Counted from the first letter of the stretch, positions 46,236 through 55,850 are shown. The stretch is DNA of 64,000 nt from Pseudoalteromonas peptidolytica (GCF_012641745.1 NZ_WEHZ01000003.1:184699-248698), one strand, 5' to 3'. Numbers and translations are program-made. Notes: generated from the letters alone by a model not told the origin.

Positions 46236-47972
46236 CTAAAGGTTCTTTCTAAATAGATGTATTTGATATATGTCCATTAAAAAAGCTCTTTCTAAGCTAA
46301 CAACTGTACAATCAGAGCTTGTAAAGAGATCTATCAGGTCTCTTTCATATAACCAATCTTCTGTAGGTTGGTTGGGTACACCATACTCTTCAATCCAATC
46401 AGCTAATATATCTTTTCTCGGTGTTGATATTATTAAAAACCCACCTGGCTTACATATTTGCACCAAGGATTTTACAAATGATAACTTTTGCTCAGGTGGT
46501 ATATGTTCAATAACTTCCGACGACACGACCACATCAAAACCATCTTTCAAACCGAGGAATTCAAGCAAGTCAGAACTGCCTGTTACGAAGTTTATATGTT
46601 CAAAAGAAGATTTTGCAAAATCAATCACATCACCGATAGGATCTACCGCAGTAACTTTTCCATATTTAACCATCAGGCTTGATAGCCAACCCCTTCCGCA
46701 GCCAACATCTGCAATAAGGCTCTCACCAGTACTTCCTGTATGAATTCTAGAAAGATATTTATCGATGACCTTCCACCTACATGACTCATCTGTATTAGGC
46801 GTAAAACGGTTCCAAGAAGGGTTTTTAGTGAAAAGCTCTTTGTAGTATAAAGATTCTTCAACCGAAGGGCGATATGTCAGATCCTGACTATAATCGATAG
46901 CTTTTCCATTCTCTATCCAATTTAAAAGCTGCTTGATTCTGATCCTACTTGTATGTCGGGTCAGTACTTTGTTGCGAGCCGTTATCGTAATATTTTCTCG
47001 ACAGAACTTATCGCTGTTTACCTGGTTAATAGCTTCTAGGCACCCATCAATTGAGGAAAATGCTAATATATCTTCATTGATAGTAAAGAGTGATTTTTGC
47101 TCTTTTCCAGGTGGGATCCATGTTATCACAGGTACAGATGCTCCCATCGACTCAATTACTCTACCTGCAAATGCTTTAAGAATAGATGGCAAATTAACAT
47201 TCGCGCATCCCATCCTCAGTCCCTCTAGATGAAGCTCGAACAAAGCTCCACGTATTGCTCTCAAATTTGTCAAAAAGTTATCGAGAGCCAGATCAGAATC
47301 TAAGCTGTCGGGGAAACTATCTATAAGTTTATCAAATAAATAAGGCAATTCAGTATCCCTCTCAGGTAGATGCGGCCTCTTTAATTTCTTACGAAGCTGA
47401 GAGTGGCTTAAAAACTTTCTCCGCTTGCCATAATTACTGCCGACAAAAACCGCATACTCAGTCTCCGGCGGATCTCTAAAGTCAATATATTTCTCTGGCA
47501 TCATAGGTGGATACCACGTCGCATCTATTCCAATCTCACTCCTGATCACATTTGCATCGGCTTCACTACAAACAAAAGCTTTGTCAAAATTTTTTAGCTG
47601 CTCTAACGCTAAAGCACGTCTATTTCGCAAGTTAGGAAACTCTAGAAGCTCATCTTCTTCAAATATCAATGACTCCATCAATATGCCCACTGAGATATTA
47701 GCAACACTGGAAAACCACTCCCAATAATGACTAGGTAACGCGCCATGTATACACCATACCCATACTTGATCAAATTTTTCGCTTGTATTTTCACGTATGT
47801 AATCTAGGCATATAGTGTTTACTTTTCCTGATTTATCTATAAAAATCGGAGCAAAAGTATGCTCAATATTATTCTCAGTTAAGCCATCGCTAAAAGCATA
47901 CGAACCGGTGTATGACCAAGCTCTAGCCTGTTCCCATGTGGTAAACTCTATTGGTACTAGTAAGATTTTCAA
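46236..47972 (-). CDS. Bifunctional glycosyltransferase-methyltransferase
   Basis: 578 residues from TTG 47972 (AGGA just upstream, TTGA overlap with the preceding stop). Residues about 1-350 resemble a GT-B glycosyltransferase: ILMESLIFEEDELLEF, FVCSEADANVIRSE, AVFVGSNYGKRRKFL, then GRVIESMGASVPVITWIPP. Residues about 400-560 are a class I SAM methyltransferase with motif I LIADVGCGRGWLSSLM, SSEVIEHIPPEQKL and KPGGFLIISTPRKD. The fusion suggests that transfer and O-methylation of one sugar are coupled. Donor and acceptor unknown. The gene is AT-rich relative to the flagellar genes. Confidence 0.8.
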   Translation of the reverse strand: MKILLVPIEFTTWEQARAWSYTGSYAFSDGLTENNIEHTFAPIFIDKSGKVNTICLDYIRENTSEKFDQVWVWCIHGALPSHYWEWFSSVANISVGILMESLIFEEDELLEFPNLRNRRALALEQLKNFDKAFVCSEADANVIRSEIGIDATWYPPMMPEKYIDFRDPPETEYAVFVGSNYGKRRKFLSHSQLRKKLKRPHLPERDTELPYLFDKLIDSFPDSLDSDLALDNFLTNLRAIRGALFELHLEGLRMGCANVNLPSILKAFAGRVIESMGASVPVITWIPPGKEQKSLFTINEDILAFSSIDGCLEAINQVNSDKFCRENITITARNKVLTRHTSRIRIKQLLNWIENGKAIDYSQDLTYRPSVEESLYYKELFTKNPSWNRFTPNTDESCRWKVIDKYLSRIHTGSTGESLIADVGCGRGWLSSLMVKYGKVTAVDPIGDVIDFAKSSFEHINFVTGSSDLLEFLGLKDGFDVVVSSEVIEHIPPEQKLSFVKSLVQICKPGGFLIISTPRKDILADWIEEYGVPNQPTEDWLYERDLIDLFTSSDCTVVSLERAFLMDIYQIHLFRKNL

Positions 47973-49441
47973 ATTTCCTGCTCTCTATATTGAACTAACA
48001 GTGAGTGTATGTTGGCTAAATGCTTTTTCTTCTCATCTTGGGGCCTTCTTTCAGCAAAATAAGTACTTACTGAAAATAATATTTCTCTCATAACACCTTC
48101 TAGTGGCTTGTTACTTAATAGCCAAATATAGGCACTTACAAATGATGGATCCACCTGAATAATTTTACTTACAATCTTCTCTTTTTCTGAGAATTCGAGA
48201 GCTGGTGAGAGTAGGACTTTATACAGTTCTCTAGAATTTAAAGAATCTATCTCCCTCTCTTCGTCAATACCTATAGCTTTCTCTGGATTAATCGCGAAAT
48301 ATTTATTTATAGCATCCGAGTTCTCATCTATTGCTAATTCAGCCTCAAAAGGCTTAAGAAAGTAAGGCATTTTATTTTGCATTTCCTTAAGAACCTGAAT
48401 GTCCCCGCCCCTTACAATTTCATTAAATTTAGCATTAATAAAATGTGGTATATACAAATCCTCTTCACCTACACCACAACTTACAACCCAACTATTTTTA
48501 ACAGAAAATATATTTTCTTCAAAAAAATTATGGTAACCGCTTTGAAGACATGCCTTAGTCAACAAACTCATAAATTCAGAAAATTCAGTAGAAAATAAAT
48601 TATCCTCTTTATCATAGATATATTTAGCTAGATTCTTCAAATAATGGATATAACTACCTTGGTCTTTTTTATCACAAGCTTGTTGATGAAACTCTAAATC
48701 AAAAAAGTCATCTGGATGGAGGTGAGCTAGTAAACCTTTCGAATAGCCTGCTGCAATATGCTCTTCAATGTAACCTTCAAGACTTAAATTTTTGAAATGT
48801 CTACCAACTAAATGACTGTCAAGATATAGGACTCCACCCATCGGGAAAAATCGAACGCCAAACTCAATATCTTCACAGCCATATTTGGTAAACTCTTCGT
48901 TGAACTTTAAGCACTTAAAAAATGAAGTTTTGAAAGAAGTAAAGCCACCGCAAAAATTAGACAATTTAGTTAAATTTTTTGAACCATTAAATATACTCCA
49001 AGCTCCAAATTCCTCATACCACTCGGTAAGGCGGTTTTTGAAATTCGTTCCTTCCCAAGTTACTTTACCCACCAATGCTGACATCTCGCTTTTATATTCA
49101 TTGTGAAATGAAATAACTCTTTGACACCAGTTTGGATCAGGAAAAATATCATCGTCTATAAACATCCCAATTTTAGTACAAATATTATCTAATCCTGTAT
49201 TCCTAGCCGCAGACAACCCTTTATTTGACTCATGAGTTATAACCATGCAGTTGAACTCAGATTTCACTTTGAAAATAAAGTCATAAGATGGAGAAGCATT
49301 TCCATCCCAGACAATATGTATTTTAATATCTTTAGAAGTAGCCCTTAAATGCTTCAATAGCATTAGTAACCTCTTCTTGTCCTTTCCTATAGTTGGAATA
49401 ACAACCGTAATATCTCCCGCCTTATACTCTTCCACCACCAC
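47969..49441 (-). CDS. Family 2 glycosyltransferase with C-terminal extension
   Basis: About 490 residues; the start is unclear (GTG 49441, GTG 49435 or TTG 49486 inside the neighbour). The GT-A domain begins ITVVIPTIGKDKKRLLMLL; THESNKGLSAARNTGL, metal-binding FIDDDIFPDP and acceptor-side YGCEDIEFGVRFF follow, so the inverting GT2 active site is complete. The remaining 230 residues (after AHLHPDDFF) have no known domain and are predicted helical. Probably builds the flagellin glycan. Notably AT-rich. Confidence 0.8.
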   Translation of the reverse strand: MVVEEYKAGDITVVIPTIGKDKKRLLMLLKHLRATSKDIKIHIVWDGNASPSYDFIFKVKSEFNCMVITHESNKGLSAARNTGLDNICTKIGMFIDDDIFPDPNWCQRVISFHNEYKSEMSALVGKVTWEGTNFKNRLTEWYEEFGAWSIFNGSKNLTKLSNFCGGFTSFKTSFFKCLKFNEEFTKYGCEDIEFGVRFFPMGGVLYLDSHLVGRHFKNLSLEGYIEEHIAAGYSKGLLAHLHPDDFFDLEFHQQACDKKDQGSYIHYLKNLAKYIYDKEDNLFSTEFSEFMSLLTKACLQSGYHNFFEENIFSVKNSWVVSCGVGEEDLYIPHFINAKFNEIVRGGDIQVLKEMQNKMPYFLKPFEAELAIDENSDAINKYFAINPEKAIGIDEEREIDSLNSRELYKVLLSPALEFSEKEKIVSKIIQVDPSFVSAYIWLLSNKPLEGVMREILFSVSTYFAERRPQDEKKKHLANIHSLLVQYREQEI

Positions 49442-49443
49442 AC

Positions 49444-50757
49444 CTACTTTAATAGTTGAAAAATTAATTTCGTCCAAATGTAACAAATATTTTTGGCACT
49501 TACTCTTTGAACAGTTAAATCACTTGATAGAAGCTTAGTTATCTCACCAATGAGAGTTTCTTCCGAGGAAAAATAAAAGATATTTTGATAATTATAGCTC
49601 TTGTTAAATACTCTTGTTTCATAATTATCTTGCTCAAGTAAAATAGCTCCACACTGTAGAGCCTCTCTCACCTTACCTTTACACTGAGACCGGAAACCAT
49701 ACGTTTGGGTATTGACTACGATTTTAGTACTCCTCAACAGCTTGGCATACTCACGAATTGGAAGTGGATTTCGATGCTCTCCTGATACACCTCCAAAATG
49801 ATGGAAATCAGATCCAAAATGAGCTTTTAGTATATCGACCCAATATGCCCTCTCACCAACAATACTACCAAACAGAGCTATTTTGATTTCTTTAGGCTCT
49901 CTACCACAGTCATAAAATAATGATGGGTCAAACCATGTTGGATGAAAAATTACCCGCTCAGGATTGCTATGCTTTTCATAGGGAGCTAACCCTTGATACA
50001 TTTTTTCTAAACGACTGGCATTAGAATTCTCTATTACTAGATCTGCATACTCTAATACATCTCTTTCATATTCCAAATATCCCGACTCTTCATTCTCTTC
50101 ATCATAGTCCCACCAGATAGTGAGAATTTTCAAATTAGGTAGATGCCTTTTTAAGTTAATGAAAAACGACTTGGGTATGTTTTCTTTTACATGAGTAGGG
50201 GTATGTATTAATAGATCAGGCTTAAATGCCAAAACGCGAGATTTCAATTCTGTGCACCAGTTTTCTAATGCAGTAGCCATGAACTCGGAACCGTAAAGCT
50301 TAAAAAGCTCCGCCATTGGATATAGTTGGGATAACTCGGTATATATATTATCTTCATAAGCTCTACTAGAAATAACCACATTTGAACTGTATGTGCCAAT
50401 TTCTTGTGGTGATATAATGGGCAAGCCATTCAATTTCTCACCCCAAAGCCCTTCATTTTTATCAGCAATAGCTACAACATTTAATCTACTGATACAATCC
50501 CAATATTGGGTCGTGTGAGCACCGGCACCATAGATAACAACAGCGCTGCTACCAATGACATTAAAGCAATCAGTCACGGACTGCTGCACAAGTTCGACAC
50601 TATCTTGCTCTTGCCAACCAAAAGAATAGGTTTCGTGTTCACCTAGCAGGCCAGACTGAACCATGGGCTCTCTAACTTCTAACTTGCCGGCTGAGTCTTC
50701 ATATGGCTTTGATTCGAACATATGAATTGCAAAAAAGGTTTTTGGTTGAATCAACAT
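49444..50757 (-). CDS. CgeB-like glycosyltransferase with N-terminal Rossmann domain
   Basis: 437 residues. Residues about 70-150 read SAVVIYGAGAHTTQYWDCI, VVAIADKNEGLWGEKLNGLPIISPQEI (split), the PglD-N/nucleotide-binding module often attached to sugar enzymes. Residues about 175-420 are a GT-B fold of the CgeB/DUF3880 type: FKPDLLIHTPTHVKENIP, WWDYDEENEESGYLEYE, YADLVIENSNASRLEKMY, IALFGSIVGERAYWVDIL and REALQCGAILLEQDNYETR. ATG overlaps the stop of the epimerase gene (ATGTTGA). Donor sugar unknown. Confidence 0.75.
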   Translation of the reverse strand: MLIQPKTFFAIHMFESKPYEDSAGKLEVREPMVQSGLLGEHETYSFGWQEQDSVELVQQSVTDCFNVIGSSAVVIYGAGAHTTQYWDCISRLNVVAIADKNEGLWGEKLNGLPIISPQEIGTYSSNVVISSRAYEDNIYTELSQLYPMAELFKLYGSEFMATALENWCTELKSRVLAFKPDLLIHTPTHVKENIPKSFFINLKRHLPNLKILTIWWDYDEENEESGYLEYERDVLEYADLVIENSNASRLEKMYQGLAPYEKHSNPERVIFHPTWFDPSLFYDCGREPKEIKIALFGSIVGERAYWVDILKAHFGSDFHHFGGVSGEHRNPLPIREYAKLLRSTKIVVNTQTYGFRSQCKGKVREALQCGAILLEQDNYETRVFNKSYNYQNIFYFSSEETLIGEITKLLSSDLTVQRVSAKNICYIWTKLIFQLLK

Positions 50758-51689
50758 TGCTTAAGATAGTCCTGATAAGTTAATTCCAACCCTTTATCAA
50801 ATTCAGTCTCTGGTTCCCAGCCGAGTTTAGAGCACAGAGTATCGTCTAGCGCTTTATGAGGCATGCCGTCAGGTTTTGTTGAGTCCCACAAGAGCTCACC
50901 TTGATACCCCACCGTTTTTGCAACAATGCTGCCTAATTCTTTTATGGAAAGTATTCTTCCACCACAAAGGTTGACAGGTTCAACACCATGATAATACTCT
51001 AGGAAGTGGAGCATCCCTTTAGCAGCATCATCAACATAAAGAAACTCCCTAGTTGGCGCCCCCGTTCCCCAAAGTGTTACAGACTCTTTATTCTGTTGTT
51101 TGGCGCTATGAAAACGATTGATCAAGGCGGGAATAACATGGCCTCGTTCATCGTTAAAATGATCTCCCGGTCCATAAAGACTTGTTGGAACCAGTGTGAA
51201 ATAGTTCAGATTATACTGAATTGCATAATATTGAGCTAATTTAGAGGTTGCGATTTTCGCGATCGCATATGCTTCATTAGTTGGTTCCAGCACTCCCGTA
51301 AGCAAGCATCCTTCTTTAATTGGCTGCTCAGCTAATCTAGGGTAATAACAGTTAGACGCAAGGTTAAGCAGTCGGCACACGCCAAGCTCCGCGCTGGAGC
51401 GAATTAAGTTTGTTGCAATCATCAAGTTATCATATAAAAACTCAACAGGTTGAGTGCGATTGGCTTCAATACCACCAACTTTAGCTGCTGCACAAATAAC
51501 TGCGTTTGGTCTGGTCTCAGCGATAAAGTCATTCACATCAGACTGGTTGCGAAGATCAAGTTCATCTTTATTTGCAGTGATAATTTCCACATCTAACGCA
51601 GAAAGCGCTCTTACGAGCGCTTTTCCAACGAGCCCTTTATGACCAGCAACAAATATCTTCTTATTATTTAAGTTGAAAATTTTAGACAT
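50751..51689 (-). CDS. GDP-L-fucose synthase-like / ColC-like epimerase-reductase
   Basis: 312 residues, extended SDR. FVAGHKGLVGKALVRAL cofactor motif, VICAAAKVGGIEANRTQPVEFLYDN (split; typical of Fcl), catalytic Ser and Tyr/Lys in LNLASNCYYP and NEAYAIAKIA, and PTSLYGPGDHFN. Fcl does 3,5-epimerisation and 4-reduction of GDP-4-keto-6-deoxymannose; the homologue ColC does the 5-epimerisation and 4-reduction of a 3,6-dideoxy intermediate. With the ColD-like dehydratase two genes away, a ColC-like or 6-deoxyheptose role is plausible (inference). Overlaps the next SDR by 8 nt. Confidence 0.8.
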   Translation of the reverse strand: MSKIFNLNNKKIFVAGHKGLVGKALVRALSALDVEIITANKDELDLRNQSDVNDFIAETRPNAVICAAAKVGGIEANRTQPVEFLYDNLMIATNLIRSSAELGVCRLLNLASNCYYPRLAEQPIKEGCLLTGVLEPTNEAYAIAKIATSKLAQYYAIQYNLNYFTLVPTSLYGPGDHFNDERGHVIPALINRFHSAKQQNKESVTLWGTGAPTREFLYVDDAAKGMLHFLEYYHGVEPVNLCGGRILSIKELGSIVAKTVGYQGELLWDSTKPDGMPHKALDDTLCSKLGWEPETEFDKGLELTYQDYLKQC

Positions 51690-52620
51690 TACTATATTTT
51701 GTATTTGTAATCATATTGTACCCCTTAACTAGCTCAGCAATTCCGAGTTCTAATGAGTACTTCGGTAAAAAGCCCGTCGCTTCAATTTTATCGTTCGAAA
51801 CGATATAGTCTCTTTTATCCGGATCTTCACCTATGGGAGCCTCCAAAAATGTGAATTTTGGCAACTGTTTTTGTATTTCATGACATAGCTCCAACTTCGA
51901 TAGATTGGCGTTTGAAAGACCTACGTTGTAGGCCTCGCCTTTCATTGTTTCGAAGTTTTCTAGTCCGTGAAGGAATGCTCTAGTCACGTCTCTAATATGG
52001 ATATAATTACGTTTAAAATGAGATTCAAACAGCACCACCGCCTTGTCTTTTACAGCACGATATACAAAGTCATTAACTAATAAATCAAGGCGCATTCTCG
52101 GTGCAAAACCAAAAACAGTTGCGAGCCTAAAACTGATTGATGATTCACGTGCTAATACAGCTTCTTCAGCTTCAACTTTGGTCTTGCCGTATAAACTAAT
52201 CGGGTTAAGTGGACTTTCTTCAGTGCATAACGTTCCCGACTCCCCTATGCCATAGCCACTATTTGTGATCGGCATGAGCATCATTTGTTCTTTGCTGAGT
52301 AGCTTGGTAAGCGAAATAACTGAATCTCTGTTTGTTGTGATAGTGCCAATTTCATCACGCGCACACAACGGCGCTCCGACTAGAGCCGCTAAAGGGATAA
52401 TCACATCATGTTTACTTACCAAACGAGAGATTAAATTTAAATCTCGGCAGTCTCCACGGATAACCGAAAAATTAGGATCTACACACACTGCATTGAGAGA
52501 ATCTTGACCAAACATAAAATTGTCTAGCACTGTTACTTTGTGACCTTTTTTAAGTAACTCGGGAACCATAATTGAACCCAAATAGCCTGCACCACCGGTC
52601 ACTAAAATATTTAAAGACAT
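51682..52620 (-). CDS. NAD-dependent sugar epimerase/dehydratase (extended SDR)
   Basis: 312 residues. NILVTGGAGYLGSIMVPELLKKG at the N-terminus (split), ITNSGYGIGESG with the catalytic Ser, SLYGKTKVEAEEAVL with Tyr/Lys, SFRLATVFGFAPRMRLDL and NYIHIRDVTRAFLHGL. It could be the 4,6-dehydratase that precedes the ColD-like step, or a C4 epimerase/reductase after it; no residue visible decides. One-base overlap with the dehydratase gene (translation coupled). Confidence 0.8.
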   Translation of the reverse strand: MSLNILVTGGAGYLGSIMVPELLKKGHKVTVLDNFMFGQDSLNAVCVDPNFSVIRGDCRDLNLISRLVSKHDVIIPLAALVGAPLCARDEIGTITTNRDSVISLTKLLSKEQMMLMPITNSGYGIGESGTLCTEESPLNPISLYGKTKVEAEEAVLARESSISFRLATVFGFAPRMRLDLLVNDFVYRAVKDKAVVLFESHFKRNYIHIRDVTRAFLHGLENFETMKGEAYNVGLSNANLSKLELCHEIQKQLPKFTFLEAPIGEDPDKRDYIVSNDKIEATGFLPKYSLELGIAELVKGYNMITNTKYSNV

Positions 52621-53798
52621 TAGTTTACCTCCTTTGCAACACTATCTAGTACCTGATACAACTTTTTCAACTCAGCGCTCAGATCAAATGGATGGTTACC
52701 AACGAAAAAGCCATAATCATGAGCGATATTAGCATTAATAACTGGCGTAGCTTCAGTATAATCGTAGTACTTTATTACATCATGGCGTAAGAAGTTTCCA
52801 CCAGTTATAATTCTAAAGCCGATCCCAGCTTCAGAAAGCGCATCAAAAATAGCAGCTCGGTCGAACTTCATTTCTGGATTTAAAATTATCGTAAAACAAA
52901 AGCAGGAACTTACTCCATTTTCCTTTTGGATAATAAATCGTTTATCATTTTCAAATAAAGAGGTGAAGATTGCTAAGTTTTTTCTTCTTGCAATGGTAAA
53001 GTCTGGCAACTTTTTCAACTGTTCGATACCTGCAGCTGCATTTAGTTCTGTCGGCCTTACGTTGTAACCCGGCAAAATGAAACGGTAGGCTTCGAAAAGG
53101 TCATCTTCTTTTTTCTCAAACAGTTGAGAGTTGTTAGGTAGATCTCGTGTCCAGCCATGAGCTCTCAAGCAACGACAAATTTCATTTAGTTCGTCATCAT
53201 CAGTTAAAATCATTCCTCCTTCCATTGTAGAGATATGATGAGAGAAGAAGAAGCTAAAGGTATTAACATCTCCAAACGTACCTGCTTTTTTCCCGTTCAA
53301 CTCAGCATCCATGGATTCGCAATTATCTTCCATAAAATATAAGTCATTCTCGTCCGCGATTTCCCGCATTACATCAAGCGCAGCCGGGTTGCCCAGAATA
53401 CTGACCCCTAAGATCATACGTGTATTTTCAGTAATCGCCCCACGCAAGATATTTGGATCCATATTCAACGTTTCTAATTCTATATCGATAAACCGCACTT
53501 TTAAGCCATACTGCTGAAGCGGGTGGTAGGTTGTAGCCCAGCTCAAAGCTGGAACTAGGACTTCATCCCCTCTTTTCAAAGGTCTTTCCTTTTTAAAGAA
53601 TAAAGAGGCAACTGCAACTAAGTTTGCAGATGATCCGGAGTTCACCATAATTGCATGTTTTTTGTTGTGATATGCAGCGAATTGATTTTCAAACTCGGAA
53701 ACAATCGGCCCCATAGTAAAAAAACCTGAGTCGATTACTTTTTGCAAGGCTTCTAGCTCTTCTTCTCCCCAGCTAGGCGCTGCTAAACTATATGACAT
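52620..53798 (-). CDS. ColD/DdhC-like PLP-dependent sugar 3-dehydratase
   Basis: 392 residues, DegT/DnrJ/EryC1 fold. The position that holds the PLP lysine in PseC (Lys188) is occupied by His187 here (TFSFFFSHHISTMEGG), with a second His next to it. Replacement of the Schiff-base Lys by His is the hallmark of ColD and E1/DdhC, which remove the 3-hydroxyl of a 4-keto-6-deoxy sugar instead of acting as classical aminotransferases. FMEDNCESMDAE keeps the PLP-ring Asp. No [2Fe-2S] Cys cluster region is evident, so ColD is the better model. TAATG overlap with the E1 beta gene. Confidence 0.85.
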   Translation of the reverse strand: MSYSLAAPSWGEEELEALQKVIDSGFFTMGPIVSEFENQFAAYHNKKHAIMVNSGSSANLVAVASLFFKKERPLKRGDEVLVPALSWATTYHPLQQYGLKVRFIDIELETLNMDPNILRGAITENTRMILGVSILGNPAALDVMREIADENDLYFMEDNCESMDAELNGKKAGTFGDVNTFSFFFSHHISTMEGGMILTDDDELNEICRCLRAHGWTRDLPNNSQLFEKKEDDLFEAYRFILPGYNVRPTELNAAAGIEQLKKLPDFTIARRKNLAIFTSLFENDKRFIIQKENGVSSCFCFTIILNPEMKFDRAAIFDALSEAGIGFRIITGGNFLRHDVIKYYDYTEATPVINANIAHDYGFFVGNHPFDLSAELKKLYQVLDSVAKEVN

Positions 53799-54862
53799 TA
53801 AAATGGTCCTTTAAATTGCTTTTGATATGCCAGCTCACATTGAGCATCATTGGGTTCCCAACTACTTTGTGGATTACACAAATTCATCGCCGCCATGGCG
53901 ATTGATTTAGGGGATGGATAAAAAGCGTTTTCTAATGTAGGCGTAGTAGGGCACGTCGTTGCCGCGAACCCAAGGCGCTTAACTTGCACTCTTCTTGTGA
54001 TTATCTCACTCTCGGCAACCCTAGCCGAAATTTCCGCAGAAATCCCGCAATTAAGCCAACCGTTATCAACAATAAGGAGTTTGCCAGTCTTATCGACTGA
54101 CTTTTCTATGGTTGCAGAATCTAACGGTGAGATTGTAACAGGGTCAATAATTTCCACACTTATGCCTTGAGCTGAAAGTAGCTCCGCTGCGCGAATGGCC
54201 TCAACAACCATATTGGAGATAGCGACAATGGTGATATCGGATCCCTCTTCTACTACTCTTGATTGGCCGAATTCGACAACATAAGGCTTCTCTGGCACAT
54301 AAGATTCTGTACTGTAAAGGAGTCTATGCTCCATTATAATAACAGGGTTGTTATCTCTCACAGCCTGTATAGTTAGCCCTTTTGCATCATGAGCATTTGA
54401 AGGAGCCACAACCTTTAGCCCCGGAACATGTGCAAACATTGCATGCAAGCCCTGTGAGTGCTGAGCTCCTTGCCCCCAAGATTTACCGATCATGGTTCTA
54501 ACTACCAAAGGAACTTGGACTGTTCCACCGTACATATAGTGACTTTTTGCCGCTATATTAACTAGTTGGTTCATGCACAACATCATAAAGTCCATACGAA
54601 TGTGCACGTGAATTGGCCGTTGTCCAGCCATTGCAGCTCCGATTGCAACCCCCGTCATCGCATCTTCCGATAAAGGAGTTGTGAATACTCGCTCTGCTCC
54701 AAACTTTTCGACTAAGCCTAGAGTTGACCCCTGAATTCCTTTGTGATCGTCTACATCAAGGCCCATCATAAATACACGGTGGTCTTCAGACATTGCTTGC
54801 GCGGCACCTTCATTAAGCGCCTCATAATACTTTAATAAGCGAGTGCTATTTGGCGTAGACAT
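53798..54862 (-). CDS. ThDP-dependent dehydrogenase E1 component, beta subunit-like
   Basis: 354 residues from ATG 54862 (MSTPNSTRLLKYYEALNEG), overlapping the alpha gene by 17 nt. Transketolase pyrimidine-binding domain (about 8-185) with TTPLSEDAMTGVAIGAAMAGQRPIHVHI (split), QHSQGLHAMFAHVPGLKVVAPSNAHDAKG (split), and C-terminal transketolase domain with PVTISPLDSATI. Acidic Glu in PLSEDAM should activate ThDP. No lipoyl E2 or E3 gene follows, so it is unlikely to belong to a pyruvate dehydrogenase complex. Confidence 0.85.
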   Translation of the reverse strand: MSTPNSTRLLKYYEALNEGAAQAMSEDHRVFMMGLDVDDHKGIQGSTLGLVEKFGAERVFTTPLSEDAMTGVAIGAAMAGQRPIHVHIRMDFMMLCMNQLVNIAAKSHYMYGGTVQVPLVVRTMIGKSWGQGAQHSQGLHAMFAHVPGLKVVAPSNAHDAKGLTIQAVRDNNPVIIMEHRLLYSTESYVPEKPYVVEFGQSRVVEEGSDITIVAISNMVVEAIRAAELLSAQGISVEIIDPVTISPLDSATIEKSVDKTGKLLIVDNGWLNCGISAEISARVAESEIITRRVQVKRLGFAATTCPTTPTLENAFYPSPKSIAMAAMNLCNPQSSWEPNDAQCELAYQKQFKGPF

Positions 54863-55799
54863 AATCGTACAACTCCTTTGGATCAGGAAATGGGCTTTGC
54901 TCGGCAAAATTAACTGCTTCTTGAATTTTGGTTTCTATCTTTGTGTCAATACTGTCGCGCAGCGCTGGGGCTAAAGTTTCACCGAGCGTTATCAAAACAT
55001 CATTTTTCCGCCATGGTTCTGCCGCTTCTAATGATCGGTAGCCTTGATCATAGTCTTCGTTAGGCCCAACATGTTCGCTCCAGCGATGAGTAAAGCACTC
55101 TATGAAACACGGACCTGCTCCCTGCCGCATTTGCTTGATCTGCTCTCCAACGTATTCATGTATCGCAAAGATATCAGGTTTGGAAAACTGTTTGGTCGGT
55201 ATTCCGTATGTGCTTACTCGTTGAGTTATATGGGGAGTTGCCCATCTTTTATCTATTGGCTCATGAATTGCTAGTTGGTTATTTTCACATACAAATAAGA
55301 TTGGTAATTTATGAAGTGCAGCAAAATTAATACTTTCGCTAAAGCAACCTTCTTCTGTTGCGCCATCTCCCATAAAAACAACAACAACGTCAGTTGTTTT
55401 TTTCTGCTTGATAGCTAAAGCATAACCCACTGCAACAGGTATTCCCGTACCTACCACAGCAGACATACCAATCACACCATGTTGAGACTCAACTAGGTGC
55501 ATAGAACCCGCTCTACCTTTTGCACACCCTGTTGACTTACCATACAGCTCAGCCATCATTGAATTGAGACTACCGCCTTTTGCCAAGTATACTCCGTGCC
55601 CCCGATAAGTACCGCAGGCATAATCTGACGCCTTTAGGTGTTCTATAACTGCAGCGCAAATATATTCTTGGCCTATCGCCAAATGTACTGGGCTTTTAAT
55701 TTTGTCGCTAGGATATATTTCAGCGATCACTTCTTCTGTACGTCGAATAAGCGCAACTTGCTCATACAGACGAGCATTCAATGATAAAGATTCATTCAT
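54846..55799 (-). CDS. ThDP-dependent dehydrogenase E1 component, alpha subunit-like
   Basis: 317 residues. ThDP/Mg motif GDGATEEGCFSES at 144-156 through CENN at 171-174; the active loop TYRGHGVYLAKGG and GKSTGCAKGRAGSMHL are conserved; C-terminal FTHRWSEHVGPNEDYDQGYR (split). It lacks the Ser phosphorylation loop of mitochondrial enzymes, as usual in bacteria. Two-subunit E1 homologues act without E2/E3 in attaching a two-carbon branch to sugars (for example AviB1/AviB2 of avilamycin). With a ColD-like dehydratase next to it, the same chemistry is likely here. First gene of the sugar island, 51 bp after maf. Confidence 0.85.
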   Translation of the reverse strand: MNESLSLNARLYEQVALIRRTEEVIAEIYPSDKIKSPVHLAIGQEYICAAVIEHLKASDYACGTYRGHGVYLAKGGSLNSMMAELYGKSTGCAKGRAGSMHLVESQHGVIGMSAVVGTGIPVAVGYALAIKQKKTTDVVVVFMGDGATEEGCFSESINFAALHKLPILFVCENNQLAIHEPIDKRWATPHITQRVSTYGIPTKQFSKPDIFAIHEYVGEQIKQMRQGAGPCFIECFTHRWSEHVGPNEDYDQGYRSLEAAEPWRKNDVLITLGETLAPALRDSIDTKIETKIQEAVNFAEQSPFPDPKELYDYVYAK

Positions 55800-55850
55800 G
55801 CTGTATTATCCATTTAATTTATTAGTTTTTACTTGACCCGCTAGCCCTTA

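Noticed and set aside
53798..55799. Pyruvate or acetoin dehydrogenase complex
   Set aside because: Only E1 alpha and beta are present, followed directly by sugar genes; no E2 (lipoyl) or E3 gene adjoins.
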